Shown: piece after piece, positions 56,207 through 64,000 of the stretch
Layout: every line of letters starts with the position of its first letter
Position numbering within the stretch: position 1 is the stretch's first letter
Source of the DNA: a virus
Virus record (IMG/VR): IMGVR_UViG_3300032285_002723
Coordinates: 1 to 64,000 of that record
Reading direction: 5' to 3' (one strand)
DNA length: 64,000 nt
Translations under genes and position numbers: made by a program
The notes under the pieces: generated by a model
The model's database searches: none
Seen by the model: the letters and a program-made list of their open reading frames with translations, nothing else
What the model was told of the DNA's origin: nothing

Positions 56207-58442
56207 AGAGTCTTTATTAAAATCCAATTATATCGGTAAAGATGGATTTAATTGGTGGATTGGTCAAGTTGCACATTCAAATTATTGGAAAAAGGCAGCA
56301 GATTATTTCAATGGCGATTGGAATTATCGTTGCAAAGTAAGAATTATTGGATATCATCCTTTTTCTGGATCAGTTTTAAGTGATAATGATTTGCCTTGGG
56401 CACAGGTGATGATAGATCCTGCTTTTGGTAGTGGACAAGGTGGAACAGGAAAAACATTAGATCTAAAAGGTGGAGAAACTTGTTTTGGTTTTTTTATGGA
56501 TGGTGATGACGCACAACAACCAGTAGTTATTGGTCTTCTTCATAGAAGTGATGGAGTTAAGAATTTAATTAGTGAGGAGAATGTACAAGCAGATTTAAGT
56601 TCAGGATTTAAACCATTTACTGGACATCCTGGAAATAAAGTTAAGGCAACACAATTAGAAGCAAGGAAAAGTAAAGAAATAGATCAAACAAATCCAACAG
56701 CATCCACAACACAAGAAACACCTCCAATACCTCTTTCTTTTTCTAATGCGGCAAATCTTAATTTGGGTGTAGGTGCTGGAATTACAAATGCTAATGTTTC
56801 TTGGGATAGTGCAAAAGGATATACATCAGGGATAAAAGGATTTAATCTTAACTTAAATTTGGCAGGAGATAGATTAGTTTGTCAAGCACAATCAACTTAT
56901 GGTATAGAAAAAAAATGTGATAGAACTTATATTAGTGCAAATGGTTGTCAAAATAATTTAATCGGACAAATCACACAAGGACTTCAAGATTTTATTGCAT
57001 TTACAAATGGATTAGATAAGTATTTGAGCACTTATATTGATCCAGTATTAAATGAAATTGTAGATATTGGTCAATCAATTGCGAATTGTGCTAGACAAAT
57101 TGGTGGAATTATAAAATTAATTATTAATAATTTAAGAAATACAATTTTTAAATGTATTGTTTGGGCATTTAGAAAACTTGTAGGATTGGTTGTTCCTCCT
57201 CCACAACAGACAATTGTTTTGGAAGCGATGAAAAAAATATTGGATAGTATTTTTTGTATTTTAGAAAAACTTCCTGCGGGAATTATTGATTATACCAAAG
57301 GTCTTCTTGGTGATTTAGCAGCAAATAATATCAATTCACCAGTTTGTGCTGTGGAGCAATGGACTGCTGGAATTTTAGCAAAAGTAATGGATAGTATGGA
57401 AAGCTCACTTTCTACTATTATGTCTGGAATTGGTTGGTTGACTGGTGGACTTTCAACTGTTTCTGGAATTTTAAATCAAGCAAGTTCATTGGCGTCACAA
57501 ATTTTTAGTTTTCTTGAATGCACTGGTCTTGCTTGTAAAACTCCAAGTGTATGGGCATCTAAATTTGGTCCAAGTGAAAAAGAAGCAGACGATTGGCAAA
57601 AAATGGTTGGTAGTGTGAATGTATTTAAAGGTGTAAGTGATGGGTTAGGTTCATTGGAAGAAGCAATGTATCAAACACCACTTTATGGTGGAATAACTGG
57701 AGAATTTAATAGTATATTTGATCAATGTAATCAAAAAGTTCAAAATCCAACAAATCAAGAAGACATCGTTCCATTACCAGTAGGATCAAAATATTCAACT
57801 TGTGTTCCACCAATTGTTAGAATTTTTGGAGATGGTATGGGTGCGAGAGCAATACCAATTGTAGATTCTACTGGATCTATTTTTTCAGTAGAAATTATTG
57901 ACGGTGGATTTGGATATACAAGTCCCCCAACAATTTCCATTGTTGATAACAGTGGTTGTGGTTCTGGAGCACAAGCACAAAGTATTATTGATCAAGATGC
58001 TGGTAATATTACATCAATTTATATGACTAGTGTTGGGTTTGGATATGCACCTGGAAATTATACAAATATTGGTATTGACACCGCAGGAATTGGAACCAAT
58101 AGAAATATTTCAAATACTGGAAAAGTTTCTGGTTGTATTCAAAATATAATTGTGACTGCACCTGGATATGGTTATACAACAGGAGACCGAATAACTGATG
58201 GGACAAATACTTATGTTCCTATAGTAACTCCTGGTTCTGGTGCAATTATAGGAATTGAACCATTAAGAACTCCAGTTTGCGGATTTGATAAGGCACCAAC
58301 ATTAACTATAAATACCAGATCAGGAGTTGCTGCAGATCTTGTTCCAATTATGAAATTTACTCCAACATATACTACAGTTGATCAAAATAAAGTAAATCAA
58401 GCAGCAATTTCAGGTATTACATCAGTGGTGGATTGTATATGA
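56199..58442 (+). CDS. 5: Baseplate hub/spike protein gp5-like without lysozyme domain
   Basis: The 747 residues start with an OB-fold (about 40-125: CKVRIIGYHPFSGSVLSDND, LPWAQVMIDPAFG, GETCFGFFMDGDDAQQPVV) typical of gp5. The middle is helical with hydrophobic stretches. The C-terminal 200 residues hold repeats of GFGYTSPPTISI/GFGYAPG/GYGYTTGD type. No T4-type lysozyme domain is seen after the OB fold. The separate gene at 58439 continues the needle. Confidence 0.85.
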   Translation: MIEESLLKSNYIGKDGFNWWIGQVAHSNYWKKAADYFNGDWNYRCKVRIIGYHPFSGSVLSDNDLPWAQVMIDPAFGSGQGGTGKTLDLKGGETCFGFFMDGDDAQQPVVIGLLHRSDGVKNLISEENVQADLSSGFKPFTGHPGNKVKATQLEARKSKEIDQTNPTASTTQETPPIPLSFSNAANLNLGVGAGITNANVSWDSAKGYTSGIKGFNLNLNLAGDRLVCQAQSTYGIEKKCDRTYISANGCQNNLIGQITQGLQDFIAFTNGLDKYLSTYIDPVLNEIVDIGQSIANCARQIGGIIKLIINNLRNTIFKCIVWAFRKLVGLVVPPPQQTIVLEAMKKILDSIFCILEKLPAGIIDYTKGLLGDLAANNINSPVCAVEQWTAGILAKVMDSMESSLSTIMSGIGWLTGGLSTVSGILNQASSLASQIFSFLECTGLACKTPSVWASKFGPSEKEADDWQKMVGSVNVFKGVSDGLGSLEEAMYQTPLYGGITGEFNSIFDQCNQKVQNPTNQEDIVPLPVGSKYSTCVPPIVRIFGDGMGARAIPIVDSTGSIFSVEIIDGGFGYTSPPTISIVDNSGCGSGAQAQSIIDQDAGNITSIYMTSVGFGYAPGNYTNIGIDTAGIGTNRNISNTGKVSGCIQNIIVTAPGYGYTTGDRITDGTNTYVPIVTPGSGAIIGIEPLRTPVCGFDKAPTLTINTRSGVAADLVPIMKFTPTYTTVDQNKVNQAAISGITSVVDCI

Positions 58443-59008
58443 GTAATTGTAACGAAAATCAACAAGTAACACAAACCGATTGGTATAGGTTTGAAGCTGG
58501 AACTAAAAGTTTTCAAAACGGTGATATAGAGTTGGGATTGTCAACCCCAACCAAACAAGGAATTAATATGTATAAAAATGGAAATTGTGATTTTGCCATT
58601 AATGGAACACTAAAGGAAGTATCTGGATTTAATGTTAAGTCAGGTGTTCACGCAAGAATCATTGAAGCAGTAAATGGAGATATTCACATTAAAGCAAAGA
58701 ATGGAACTATAACTCTTGAAGCGGCAAATATTCGTCTTGTTGGTGTTGATGGAACGGGTGGTGAAGTAACAATACAAGCATCAAAAACAGTTCATATGGA
58801 TGCTCCTACAGTATCAACACAAGGAACAAATGTAACAATAGCAGGAGCTCAAAGTGCTAGTTTTGCTGGAAGCACTGCAGAAGTTACGGGTAGCGCACAA
58901 ACCACCATAAGTTCTGGGGCAGAATCGGATAGTTCTTCTTTAATGGGACAAATCCTAACTGCAATCAAAAAATTTAAGAAATTCTTTAGTTCTATTTGTT
59001 CTGATTAA
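58439..59008 (+). CDS. Spike-like beta-helix protein (gp5 C-terminal-type)
   Basis: The start MSNCNENQQVTQTDWYRF overlaps gp5 by 4 nt. The 190-residue product contains AVNGDIHIKAKNGTITLEA and AANIRLVGVDGTGGEVTIQ, then ASKTVHMDAPTVSTQG. This is the octapeptide-like beta-helix of the gp5 needle. The end has a Ser-rich segment and a helix (TAIKKFKKFFSSI). It probably completes the puncturing spike. Confidence 0.75.
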   Translation: MSNCNENQQVTQTDWYRFEAGTKSFQNGDIELGLSTPTKQGINMYKNGNCDFAINGTLKEVSGFNVKSGVHARIIEAVNGDIHIKAKNGTITLEAANIRLVGVDGTGGEVTIQASKTVHMDAPTVSTQGTNVTIAGAQSASFAGSTAEVTGSAQTTISSGAESDSSSLMGQILTAIKKFKKFFSSICSD

Positions 59009-59010
59009 TT

Positions 59011-59817
59011 ATGGCAGATCTCACTATTGCGAATGTTGGTGAAAAACTTATAGTCGGGCAACTTGACACATCATTTATAACGGCTGGAGCAAAACTACTT
59101 CCAGGAACTGCTGTTTTAAATGGACCAGTTTTTATTGGACTTACTCCACAAGCAGGTATTGCTCGTGCAACTTGTATGATTGCTCCCGCAATTCCTGTTC
59201 CTGGACTTACTATTCCAGCATCACTTGAAGTTGATGGCATTTCTAATTTTCTTGGTGCTACAAATCAATCAGGGGCATATACTTGCACTGGTGCATCGGT
59301 ATTCAATGGAGCAAATGTTGCAAATGGAACTGTTGTTGTAAACTCACCTACAACAATTAACGGGGCATTTGTAGTCAATGGAGCAACACAGATTAATGGA
59401 TTTTTGAGTTTTACAAGTTCAATTGTTGGAGTAACAAAATCATTTGACATCAAACATCCAACTAAAGAAGGGTATAGATTAAAATACGGTTGTATTGAAG
59501 GTCCAGAATATGGAGTATATTATAGAGGAAGATTAAAGAAATCAAATGTCATTGAACTTCCAAGTTATTGGATTGGATTAATAAATCCAGAAACTATTAC
59601 AGTAAATTTAACTTCACATACTGTTTATCAAGAACTTTTTATTAAAGACATCAATTCCAACAAAATTTTTATAACTAATAATTCTGGAGGAACAATTGAT
59701 TGTAGTTACGTTGTTTATGCAGAAAGATCTGATGTAAATAAATTAATAGTAGAATATGAAAGTGATGCAATGAAAGAAAATGATACAGTAAAACAACAAC
59801 TTGAAGAAGACCTATAA
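59011..59817 (+). CDS. Virion structural protein with KHPTKEGYRLKYG-type C-domain
   Basis: The 268 residues have a repeated beta-rich N-half (GAVFN/GANVANGTVVV). The C-half contains SFDIKHPTKEGYRLKYGC, EGPEYGVYYRGRLKK and PSYWIGLINPETITV. This domain is common in cyanophage structural proteins, sometimes as an assembly module. It ends in a helical acidic tail (KENDTVKQQLEEDL). A fibre or baseplate component is likely. Confidence 0.72.
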   Translation: MADLTIANVGEKLIVGQLDTSFITAGAKLLPGTAVLNGPVFIGLTPQAGIARATCMIAPAIPVPGLTIPASLEVDGISNFLGATNQSGAYTCTGASVFNGANVANGTVVVNSPTTINGAFVVNGATQINGFLSFTSSIVGVTKSFDIKHPTKEGYRLKYGCIEGPEYGVYYRGRLKKSNVIELPSYWIGLINPETITVNLTSHTVYQELFIKDINSNKIFITNNSGGTIDCSYVVYAERSDVNKLIVEYESDAMKENDTVKQQLEEDL

Positions 59818-60839
59818 TGACAAAACAAAATATTATAAACAATTATAATTCAAAAATAAATTTATCAAAAAACCAATTACCCTCATTGGATAGTTATATA
59901 ATTTCTTCGCAGTCTACAATTAATGAACTCAAATCTCCAGTTTCGCAAATAGATGAAAAAATTGCGGAATTGACAGTAGATTTAAATAAAGAAATTTACA
60001 ATCTTTCTATAATTTCAAATGAAGCATTTGATTGTGGATGTGGAACTACAACATTTATTATAGATTATTTGGGAGTTGGATATACTGCAATTTTGGGGGA
60101 TATGTATTATTATGAACACGCAAAAGCACATCGTATAAATGCTGAAAATCCTTCATATTCGGACATATATCCATATGAACCTTTGAATGGAACTGATGGA
60201 TCAACATCATTCAATTCTGGAATAGGTAATAGTACTATTGTTGTAGGTGCAGATTCTAATTCTATTTTGGAATTAATTGTAAACAATCCAGGTTCTGGTT
60301 TTCTGTCTTCCATATATTATGCACAACCTTTAACAGGGGGATCTGGTTCTGGTGCAAAAGCAGATATTGTAGTTTCTACTGGTGGAAGTATCACAAATGT
60401 AATTGTCAATAACGGTGGTAATGGATATTCTGTCAATGATACTTTAACTTCCTCCAATTTTGTTGGTGCATCATTTAAAGTTACTGATATTGGTTCTCCA
60501 ATTCTTGGAATAGGTGAAGACACTTATATTGTAGCAAGTTCTGGTATTGGTAGTGTCTTTATACCTGATATAATCCCAGAAAATTCTAGTTCCTGTCCAA
60601 CTTCTTGTTCTACATATAAAAATCAAGCAGATGTTATTATATCAAAGATTGAAAGAATTAGAAATCAAAGAGATGAAATACTTTCTGGATCCAATGCAAT
60701 TAAAGTTGAAATGAAGCATTTGTATACGGAAAGGTATAGTTATGTTTTTGGAAAAAATAAAGTATTAGAAAGAAACGCAGAATTAAATAATCTCATAAAT
60801 GTTTTAAATACTCCAGAATACAATCAATATTTTGTATGA
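59817..60839 (+). CDS. Virion structural protein with coiled-coil ends
   Basis: The 340 residues start with a coiled coil (about 1-70: KIAELTVDLNKEIY). A beta-rich middle (NPGSGFLSSIYYAQ, NNGGNGYSVNDTL) resembles gp5 C-terminal repeats. It ends with a coiled coil (IERIRNQRDEIL). It overlaps neighbours at both ends by 1-4 nt, which shows coupling within the hub/wedge unit. Confidence 0.65.
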   Translation: MTKQNIINNYNSKINLSKNQLPSLDSYIISSQSTINELKSPVSQIDEKIAELTVDLNKEIYNLSIISNEAFDCGCGTTTFIIDYLGVGYTAILGDMYYYEHAKAHRINAENPSYSDIYPYEPLNGTDGSTSFNSGIGNSTIVVGADSNSILELIVNNPGSGFLSSIYYAQPLTGGSGSGAKADIVVSTGGSITNVIVNNGGNGYSVNDTLTSSNFVGASFKVTDIGSPILGIGEDTYIVASSGIGSVFIPDIIPENSSSCPTSCSTYKNQADVIISKIERIRNQRDEILSGSNAIKVEMKHLYTERYSYVFGKNKVLERNAELNNLINVLNTPEYNQYFV

Positions 60840-61285
60840 GCACTCTTTTAATAGACAATAGAACTGGAATAACTACAACGACTGAATTGTTTGGAGATTT
60901 TTTAAATTTATATTTGAGAGAAAATCCAGAAATAACAGTGATAGGAATTTCTTCTGCATCTTCTACTCAATATTATCAATCAAATACACAAGTTATTCTT
61001 TCTACTACCAATTTAACTACTATTGAAAGATCTCCTATTGATTTGTATCGTTCTATAAAATCACAAGTTCAAATATCTCAAGGATCATTATATCAAGCAT
61101 CAGATATAATGATTATTCACAATGACATTAATTCAAGTATTATAGAACAGGCATCCACAGCAACTAGTAATTATCTTGCAGATTTTTCAACTACAATTCA
61201 AGAAAATAATGCGGTTCTTCAAGTGAAATTGGTAAATCCAGGGAATGCTTCAATTAAAATTTTTAGTCTCAAGTATCCAGTTTAA
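60836..61285 (+). CDS. Small virion structural protein (149 aa)
   Basis: The product begins MSTLLIDNRTGITTTTELFG and includes Ser/Thr-rich beta segments (SSASSTQYYQSNTQVILS). It ends NASIKIFSLKYPV. It overlaps the previous gene by 4 nt and closes the baseplate operon. No homologue is recognised. Confidence 0.6.
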   Translation: MSTLLIDNRTGITTTTELFGDFLNLYLRENPEITVIGISSASSTQYYQSNTQVILSTTNLTTIERSPIDLYRSIKSQVQISQGSLYQASDIMIIHNDINSSIIEQASTATSNYLADFSTTIQENNAVLQVKLVNPGNASIKIFSLKYPV

Positions 61286-61301
61286 AAAGTGGCACAAGAC
61301 C

Positions 61302-61331
61302 TTGAATTCTGCCGTCTTTCTGTGGTAGAAT
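61302..61331 (+). promoter_or_regulatory. Sigma-70-like promoter
   Basis: TTGAAT (61302-61307), 18 bp and TAGAAT (61326-61331), 25 nt before the ATG at 61357. Confidence 0.55.
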
Positions 61332-61356
61332 AAAGAGGTCTCAAACCATACATACA

Positions 61357-61530
61357 ATGCAAATCACCCGAGAAAAACTGACAGATCTCCGACAACTTCA
61401 AGAAGATATGGCATCACATTTTGTCAATGAGAACTTTCCTGTTAGTGGTGAAACATATTGGACTTGTGTGGAATGCCTTGCAACTGCGAAACTTGCTGAA
61501 CTTCGTGGTGAATTGGTTTATGGAGATTGA
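61357..61530 (+). CDS. Small hypothetical protein (57 aa)
   Basis: ATG 61357 opens MQITREKLTDLRQLQEDMAS and ends ELVYGD. A CVEC motif (WTCVECLATAKL) may bind metal. The stop overlaps the -35 of the tRNA-Leu promoter. The function is not known. Confidence 0.55.
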   Translation: MQITREKLTDLRQLQEDMASHFVNENFPVSGETYWTCVECLATAKLAELRGELVYGD

Positions 61531-61555
61531 CAGGGTGGTTGGGATCTGATATACT
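61527..61555 (+). promoter_or_regulatory. Consensus-like promoter of tRNA-Leu
   Basis: TTGACA (61527-61532) overlaps the preceding TGA. After 17 bp comes TATACT (61550-61555), 50 nt before the tRNA. Confidence 0.75.
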
Positions 61556-61580
61556 ATTAAGGTGTGAAGGAAGATGCGCT

Positions 61581-61600
61581 GGAAAGGAGAAATCCTTTCC
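61581..61600 (+). other. 8-bp hairpin with GAAA tetraloop before tRNA-Leu
   Basis: GGAAAGGA pairs perfectly with TCCTTTCC around GAAA and ends 5 nt before the tRNA. It probably marks processing of the tRNA precursor. Confidence 0.6.
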
Positions 61601-61605
61601 GCCTT

Positions 61606-61689
61606 GGGCGTGTGGTGAAATTGGTATCCACAACAAACTTAAAATTTGTCGGCCGTAAGGCCATGCGAGTTCAAGTCTCGCCATGCCCA
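61606..61689 (+). tRNA. tRNA-Leu (UAA)
   Basis: The acceptor GGGCGTG pairs with CATGCCC and the discriminator is A. The anticodon stem ACAAA/TTTGT closes CTTAAAA (UAA). The class II variable arm is GGCC-GTAA-GGCC, and the T arm is GCGAG-TTCAAGT-CTCGC. CCA is not encoded. Confidence 0.93.
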
Positions 61690-61721
61690 TTAAAATAAAT
61701 ATAAGTTATTAAAATAATCAA

Positions 61722-62006
61722 ATGCCTTATAAAATCAGTCAAGCGTTCTGCTGGTATAATAAAGGCAGTATGATTGTCAAAATGTACTTTATAAATGAAA
61801 TTCCATTTACATTTGATGAGTTGCCCGATGGGCATTTATATGATAAAGAGTTAGTAGCAAAAGCAGATCAATATTTAAGATATGAACCAGAAGATTTGTA
61901 TAGAAATTCTTTTTATTTGATAGATGAGGAGTGTCATCCTTGCCTATTTGAGGTTGATTTAGAGAACCCAGAGGATATGCCACAAGATGATGGGTCAGTA
62001 GATTAA
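61722..62006 (+). CDS. Hypothetical protein (94 aa)
   Basis: The product begins MPYKISQAFCWYNKGSMIVK and has a hydrophobic beta part. A longer acidic end follows (FEVDLENPEDMPQDDGSVD). The start is not strongly supported, although the frame is coding-like. It lies between tRNA-Leu and a large structural gene. Confidence 0.5.
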   Translation: MPYKISQAFCWYNKGSMIVKMYFINEIPFTFDELPDGHLYDKELVAKADQYLRYEPEDLYRNSFYLIDEECHPCLFEVDLENPEDMPQDDGSVD

Positions 62007-62045
62007 CTGTCTAAATAAGACAGAAGAAATTATTGTGCGGATAAA

Positions 62046-64000
62046 ATGCCTCTATCTAGGTTAGAAAATTTTCTCGTAAATACTGATGGTAATATCTTAT
62101 ATGTCAATCCATCCGATTTAGATGCTACTGATAGTTTTGATAATAAAGGAAATTCACTTACTCGTCCATTTGTAACCATTCAAAGGGCATTAATAGAGGC
62201 TGCTAGATTTGCTTATCAGAGTGGTCCAAACAATGATAGATTTGACAAAACAACTATTCTTTTATATCCAGGAACCCACTATATTGATAATAGACCTGGA
62301 TACTATGTGAAATCTAGTGCTGGAACTGCACAATACTATGATGCAAATCAAACAGTAGTTTCAGTTCCAGACATTGAACTAACTAATTCTTCTAATTTTG
62401 ATCTTACAAGTTCTAGTAATGTTCTTTATAAGTTTAATTCGGTAGAAGGTGGTGTAATAATTCCAAAAGGAACTTCTATTGTTGGTTTAGATTTAAGAAA
62501 GACAAAAGTAAAACCATTATATGTTCCCGATCCAGAAAATAATTTGGTAGAAAGATCTGCTATTTTTAGAGTTACTGGTGGTTGTTATTTCTGGCAATTT
62601 AGCGTTTTTGATGCAGATAGAGTAGTATATTATAATTACAATTCACAACAGGCATCGCCAACTTATTCACACCATAAACTGACAGTATTTGAATATGCAG
62701 ATGGTGTAAATCTAAAGAATTTAACTGGAACATCTGATCTTCAGATGTATTATTATAAGTTGATGAATGCTTATGGTGCTAATACTGGAAATAGAGAAAT
62801 TATTGATTATCCAGGATCTACTGATTTTGAACCAAATAGTCCAGAATTTAAAATTGTTGGTGATCTAACTTCTGGTGATACTAGAATCCGAGAGTTAAAT
62901 TCAAGTTCAACAGTAGCATCCGTAACAACTGTCTCTGTTCACGGATTGAGTGTTGATGATTCTATTCGTATTGCTGGTGTTAGTTCATCACTTTATAATG
63001 GTAGTTTCAAAGTAGTTGGTGTTACCAGTGAAACAAAATTCACATATCAATTACCATCAGCAGCAATTGACACTGTAGTTACAATTTCAAGTAATGAAAG
63101 AGTTATCATTGAACCAGATAATGTAAATGGAGCATCTCCATATATCTTTAACTGTTCATTAAGATCTGCATATGGAATGTGTGGTCTTCACGCAGACGGA
63201 TCAAAGGCAACTGGATTTAAATCTATGGTTGTTGCACAATTTACTGGAATTGGATTACAAAAAGATGATAATGCTTTTGTAATCTATAATGAGTCTACAG
63301 GTCTTTATGATACAAATGCAACCACTCTTTTGGCAAATAGACCTTTACACGTCAATCAGGAAGCAATTTACAAACCAACATACGAAAATTATCACATCAA
63401 AGCATCAAATGATGCATTTATTCAGGATGTTTCTGTTTTTGCAATTGGATTTGCTCAACACTTTTTAGCAGAAGATGGTGCTGATCAATCAATTACCAAC
63501 TCAAACTCCAACTTTGGTTCTAAATCATTAATTTCAAAAGGATTTAGAAAAGAATCTTTTGATCGTGATGATACTGGATATGTAACTCATATTGTTCCAC
63601 CAAAAGATCTTCAAGAAGATTCATTCAATGCTCTTTGGAGATCGCTTGATGTTGGACTTACCACATCATATACTGGTGTTGGACAAACATCTAGACTTTA
63701 TATTTTAGGTGAAACGGATATTAATAATCCACCATCAAATATCACTAATGGATATAGAGTTGGTTCTAATATTGATGAAAAACTTTATGTTACTGTAAAT
63801 ATTAATGGAGTAGATTATACTTATTCTTCTCCAATTTTAATGCAAGTTCCTACTGGAGAAGGTCCAGTATCACAAAAAACATTTACTGTAACTCAAACAT
63901 TAGGTGTCAATAATATTACCAATTCTATATTAACTTTAAATGCAACTCATAATTTTTACAATGGCGAAACAGTAAGAGTATTCAGTGATAATGCAATTGT
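62046..64000 (+). CDS. Large virion structural protein, N-terminal part (cut by window edge)
   Basis: ATG 62046 opens MPLSRLENFLVNTDGNILYV and the frame runs to the edge (over 651 codons). DSFDNKGNSLTRPFVTIQ with RALIEAARFAYQSG is typical of large cyanomyovirus tail or baseplate proteins. VTGGCYFWQFSVFDAD and later beta-rich segments suggest a surface fibre or wedge protein. The C-terminus is outside the window, so identity is open. Confidence 0.8.
   Translation, partial: MPLSRLENFLVNTDGNILYVNPSDLDATDSFDNKGNSLTRPFVTIQRALIEAARFAYQSGPNNDRFDKTTILLYPGTHYIDNRPGYYVKSSAGTAQYYDANQTVVSVPDIELTNSSNFDLTSSSNVLYKFNSVEGGVIIPKGTSIVGLDLRKTKVKPLYVPDPENNLVERSAIFRVTGGCYFWQFSVFDADRVVYYNYNSQQASPTYSHHKLTVFEYADGVNLKNLTGTSDLQMYYYKLMNAYGANTGNREIIDYPGSTDFEPNSPEFKIVGDLTSGDTRIRELNSSSTVASVTTVSVHGLSVDDSIRIAGVSSSLYNGSFKVVGVTSETKFTYQLPSAAIDTVVTISSNERVIIEPDNVNGASPYIFNCSLRSAYGMCGLHADGSKATGFKSMVVAQFTGIGLQKDDNAFVIYNESTGLYDTNATTLLANRPLHVNQEAIYKPTYENYHIKASNDAFIQDVSVFAIGFAQHFLAEDGADQSITNSNSNFGSKSLISKGFRKESFDRDDTGYVTHIVPPKDLQEDSFNALWRSLDVGLTTSYTGVGQTSRLYILGETDINNPPSNITNGYRVGSNIDEKLYVTVNINGVDYTYSSPILMQVPTGEGPVSQKTFTVTQTLGVNNITNSILTLNATHNFYNGETVRVFSDNAI

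Noticed and set aside
1-64000. Integrase, attachment sites or lysogeny genes
   Set aside because: None seen. All features fit an obligately lytic T4-like phage.

Overview
The window is a stretch of a T4-like cyanophage genome (a myovirus of marine Synechococcus or Prochlorococcus). It has T4-type replication, late-transcription and baseplate genes: gp61, NrdA/NrdB, gp33, gp59, gp32, gp53, gp48, gp4, gp54, gp26, gp27 and gp5. These sit beside cyanobacterial host-derived genes: psbA, two hli genes, speD, thyX, phoH, a DUF1825 gene and an S-layer-homology porin. Most of the DNA is AT-rich. psbA and the porin look clearly more GC-rich. Both window edges cut large virion structural genes.

Layout: 1-2826 holds fibre-like structural and small genes. 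2839-7299 is primase-nrdA-nrdB. 7359-10197 holds two lysine-rich virion-type proteins, one with a HAD phosphatase domain. 10220-15243 is a plastic zone with three GIY-YIG genes or remnants, a tail-lysozyme-domain protein, Dps, an orphan Phd-type antitoxin and three tRNA genes. 15410-27332 is one unidirectional island of 15 sugar-nucleotide and glycosyltransferase genes. It includes RmlB, RmlC, a GDP-mannose 3,5-epimerase, GT11, GT6, two GT4 paralogues and GT25. 27455-28859 holds the porin and hli genes, and 29025-30178 a C39-like peptidase plus a GH24 endolysin. 30179-30602 is a trio of tiny minus-strand genes. 30692-33531 holds fibre genes. 33708-34989 is psbA, split by a group I intron and followed by an HNH endonuclease. 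35846-38244 holds three LamG-like paralogues. 38674-43616 carries metabolic and nucleic-acid genes. 43727-46247 holds a GIY-YIG gene, gp59, DUF1825 and gp32. 46319-49494 (minus) and 49526-61285 (plus) encode baseplate, head-completion and hub proteins. 61606-61689 is tRNA-Leu, and a large fibre or baseplate protein starts at 62046.

Two promoter classes are visible. Sigma-70-like early promoters (TTGACA, 17 bp, TATAAT or TAAAAT) precede many operons. Exact T4-type late boxes (TATAAATA) occur nine times. At four loci the early -35 hexamer lies in or across the loop of the preceding terminator hairpin, so one short element ends one operon and starts the next. Five of the nine exact late boxes lie 23-25 nt before an endonuclease gene or its remnant.

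The most interesting points are these: a possible blood-group-like glycan assembly line (GDP-mannose epimerase, GT11, GT6); a phage-borne SLH porin next to it; an intron that splits the manganese-ligand end of D1; late-promoter control of mobile endonucleases; and wall-hydrolase domains placed on baseplate hub proteins rather than on gp5.
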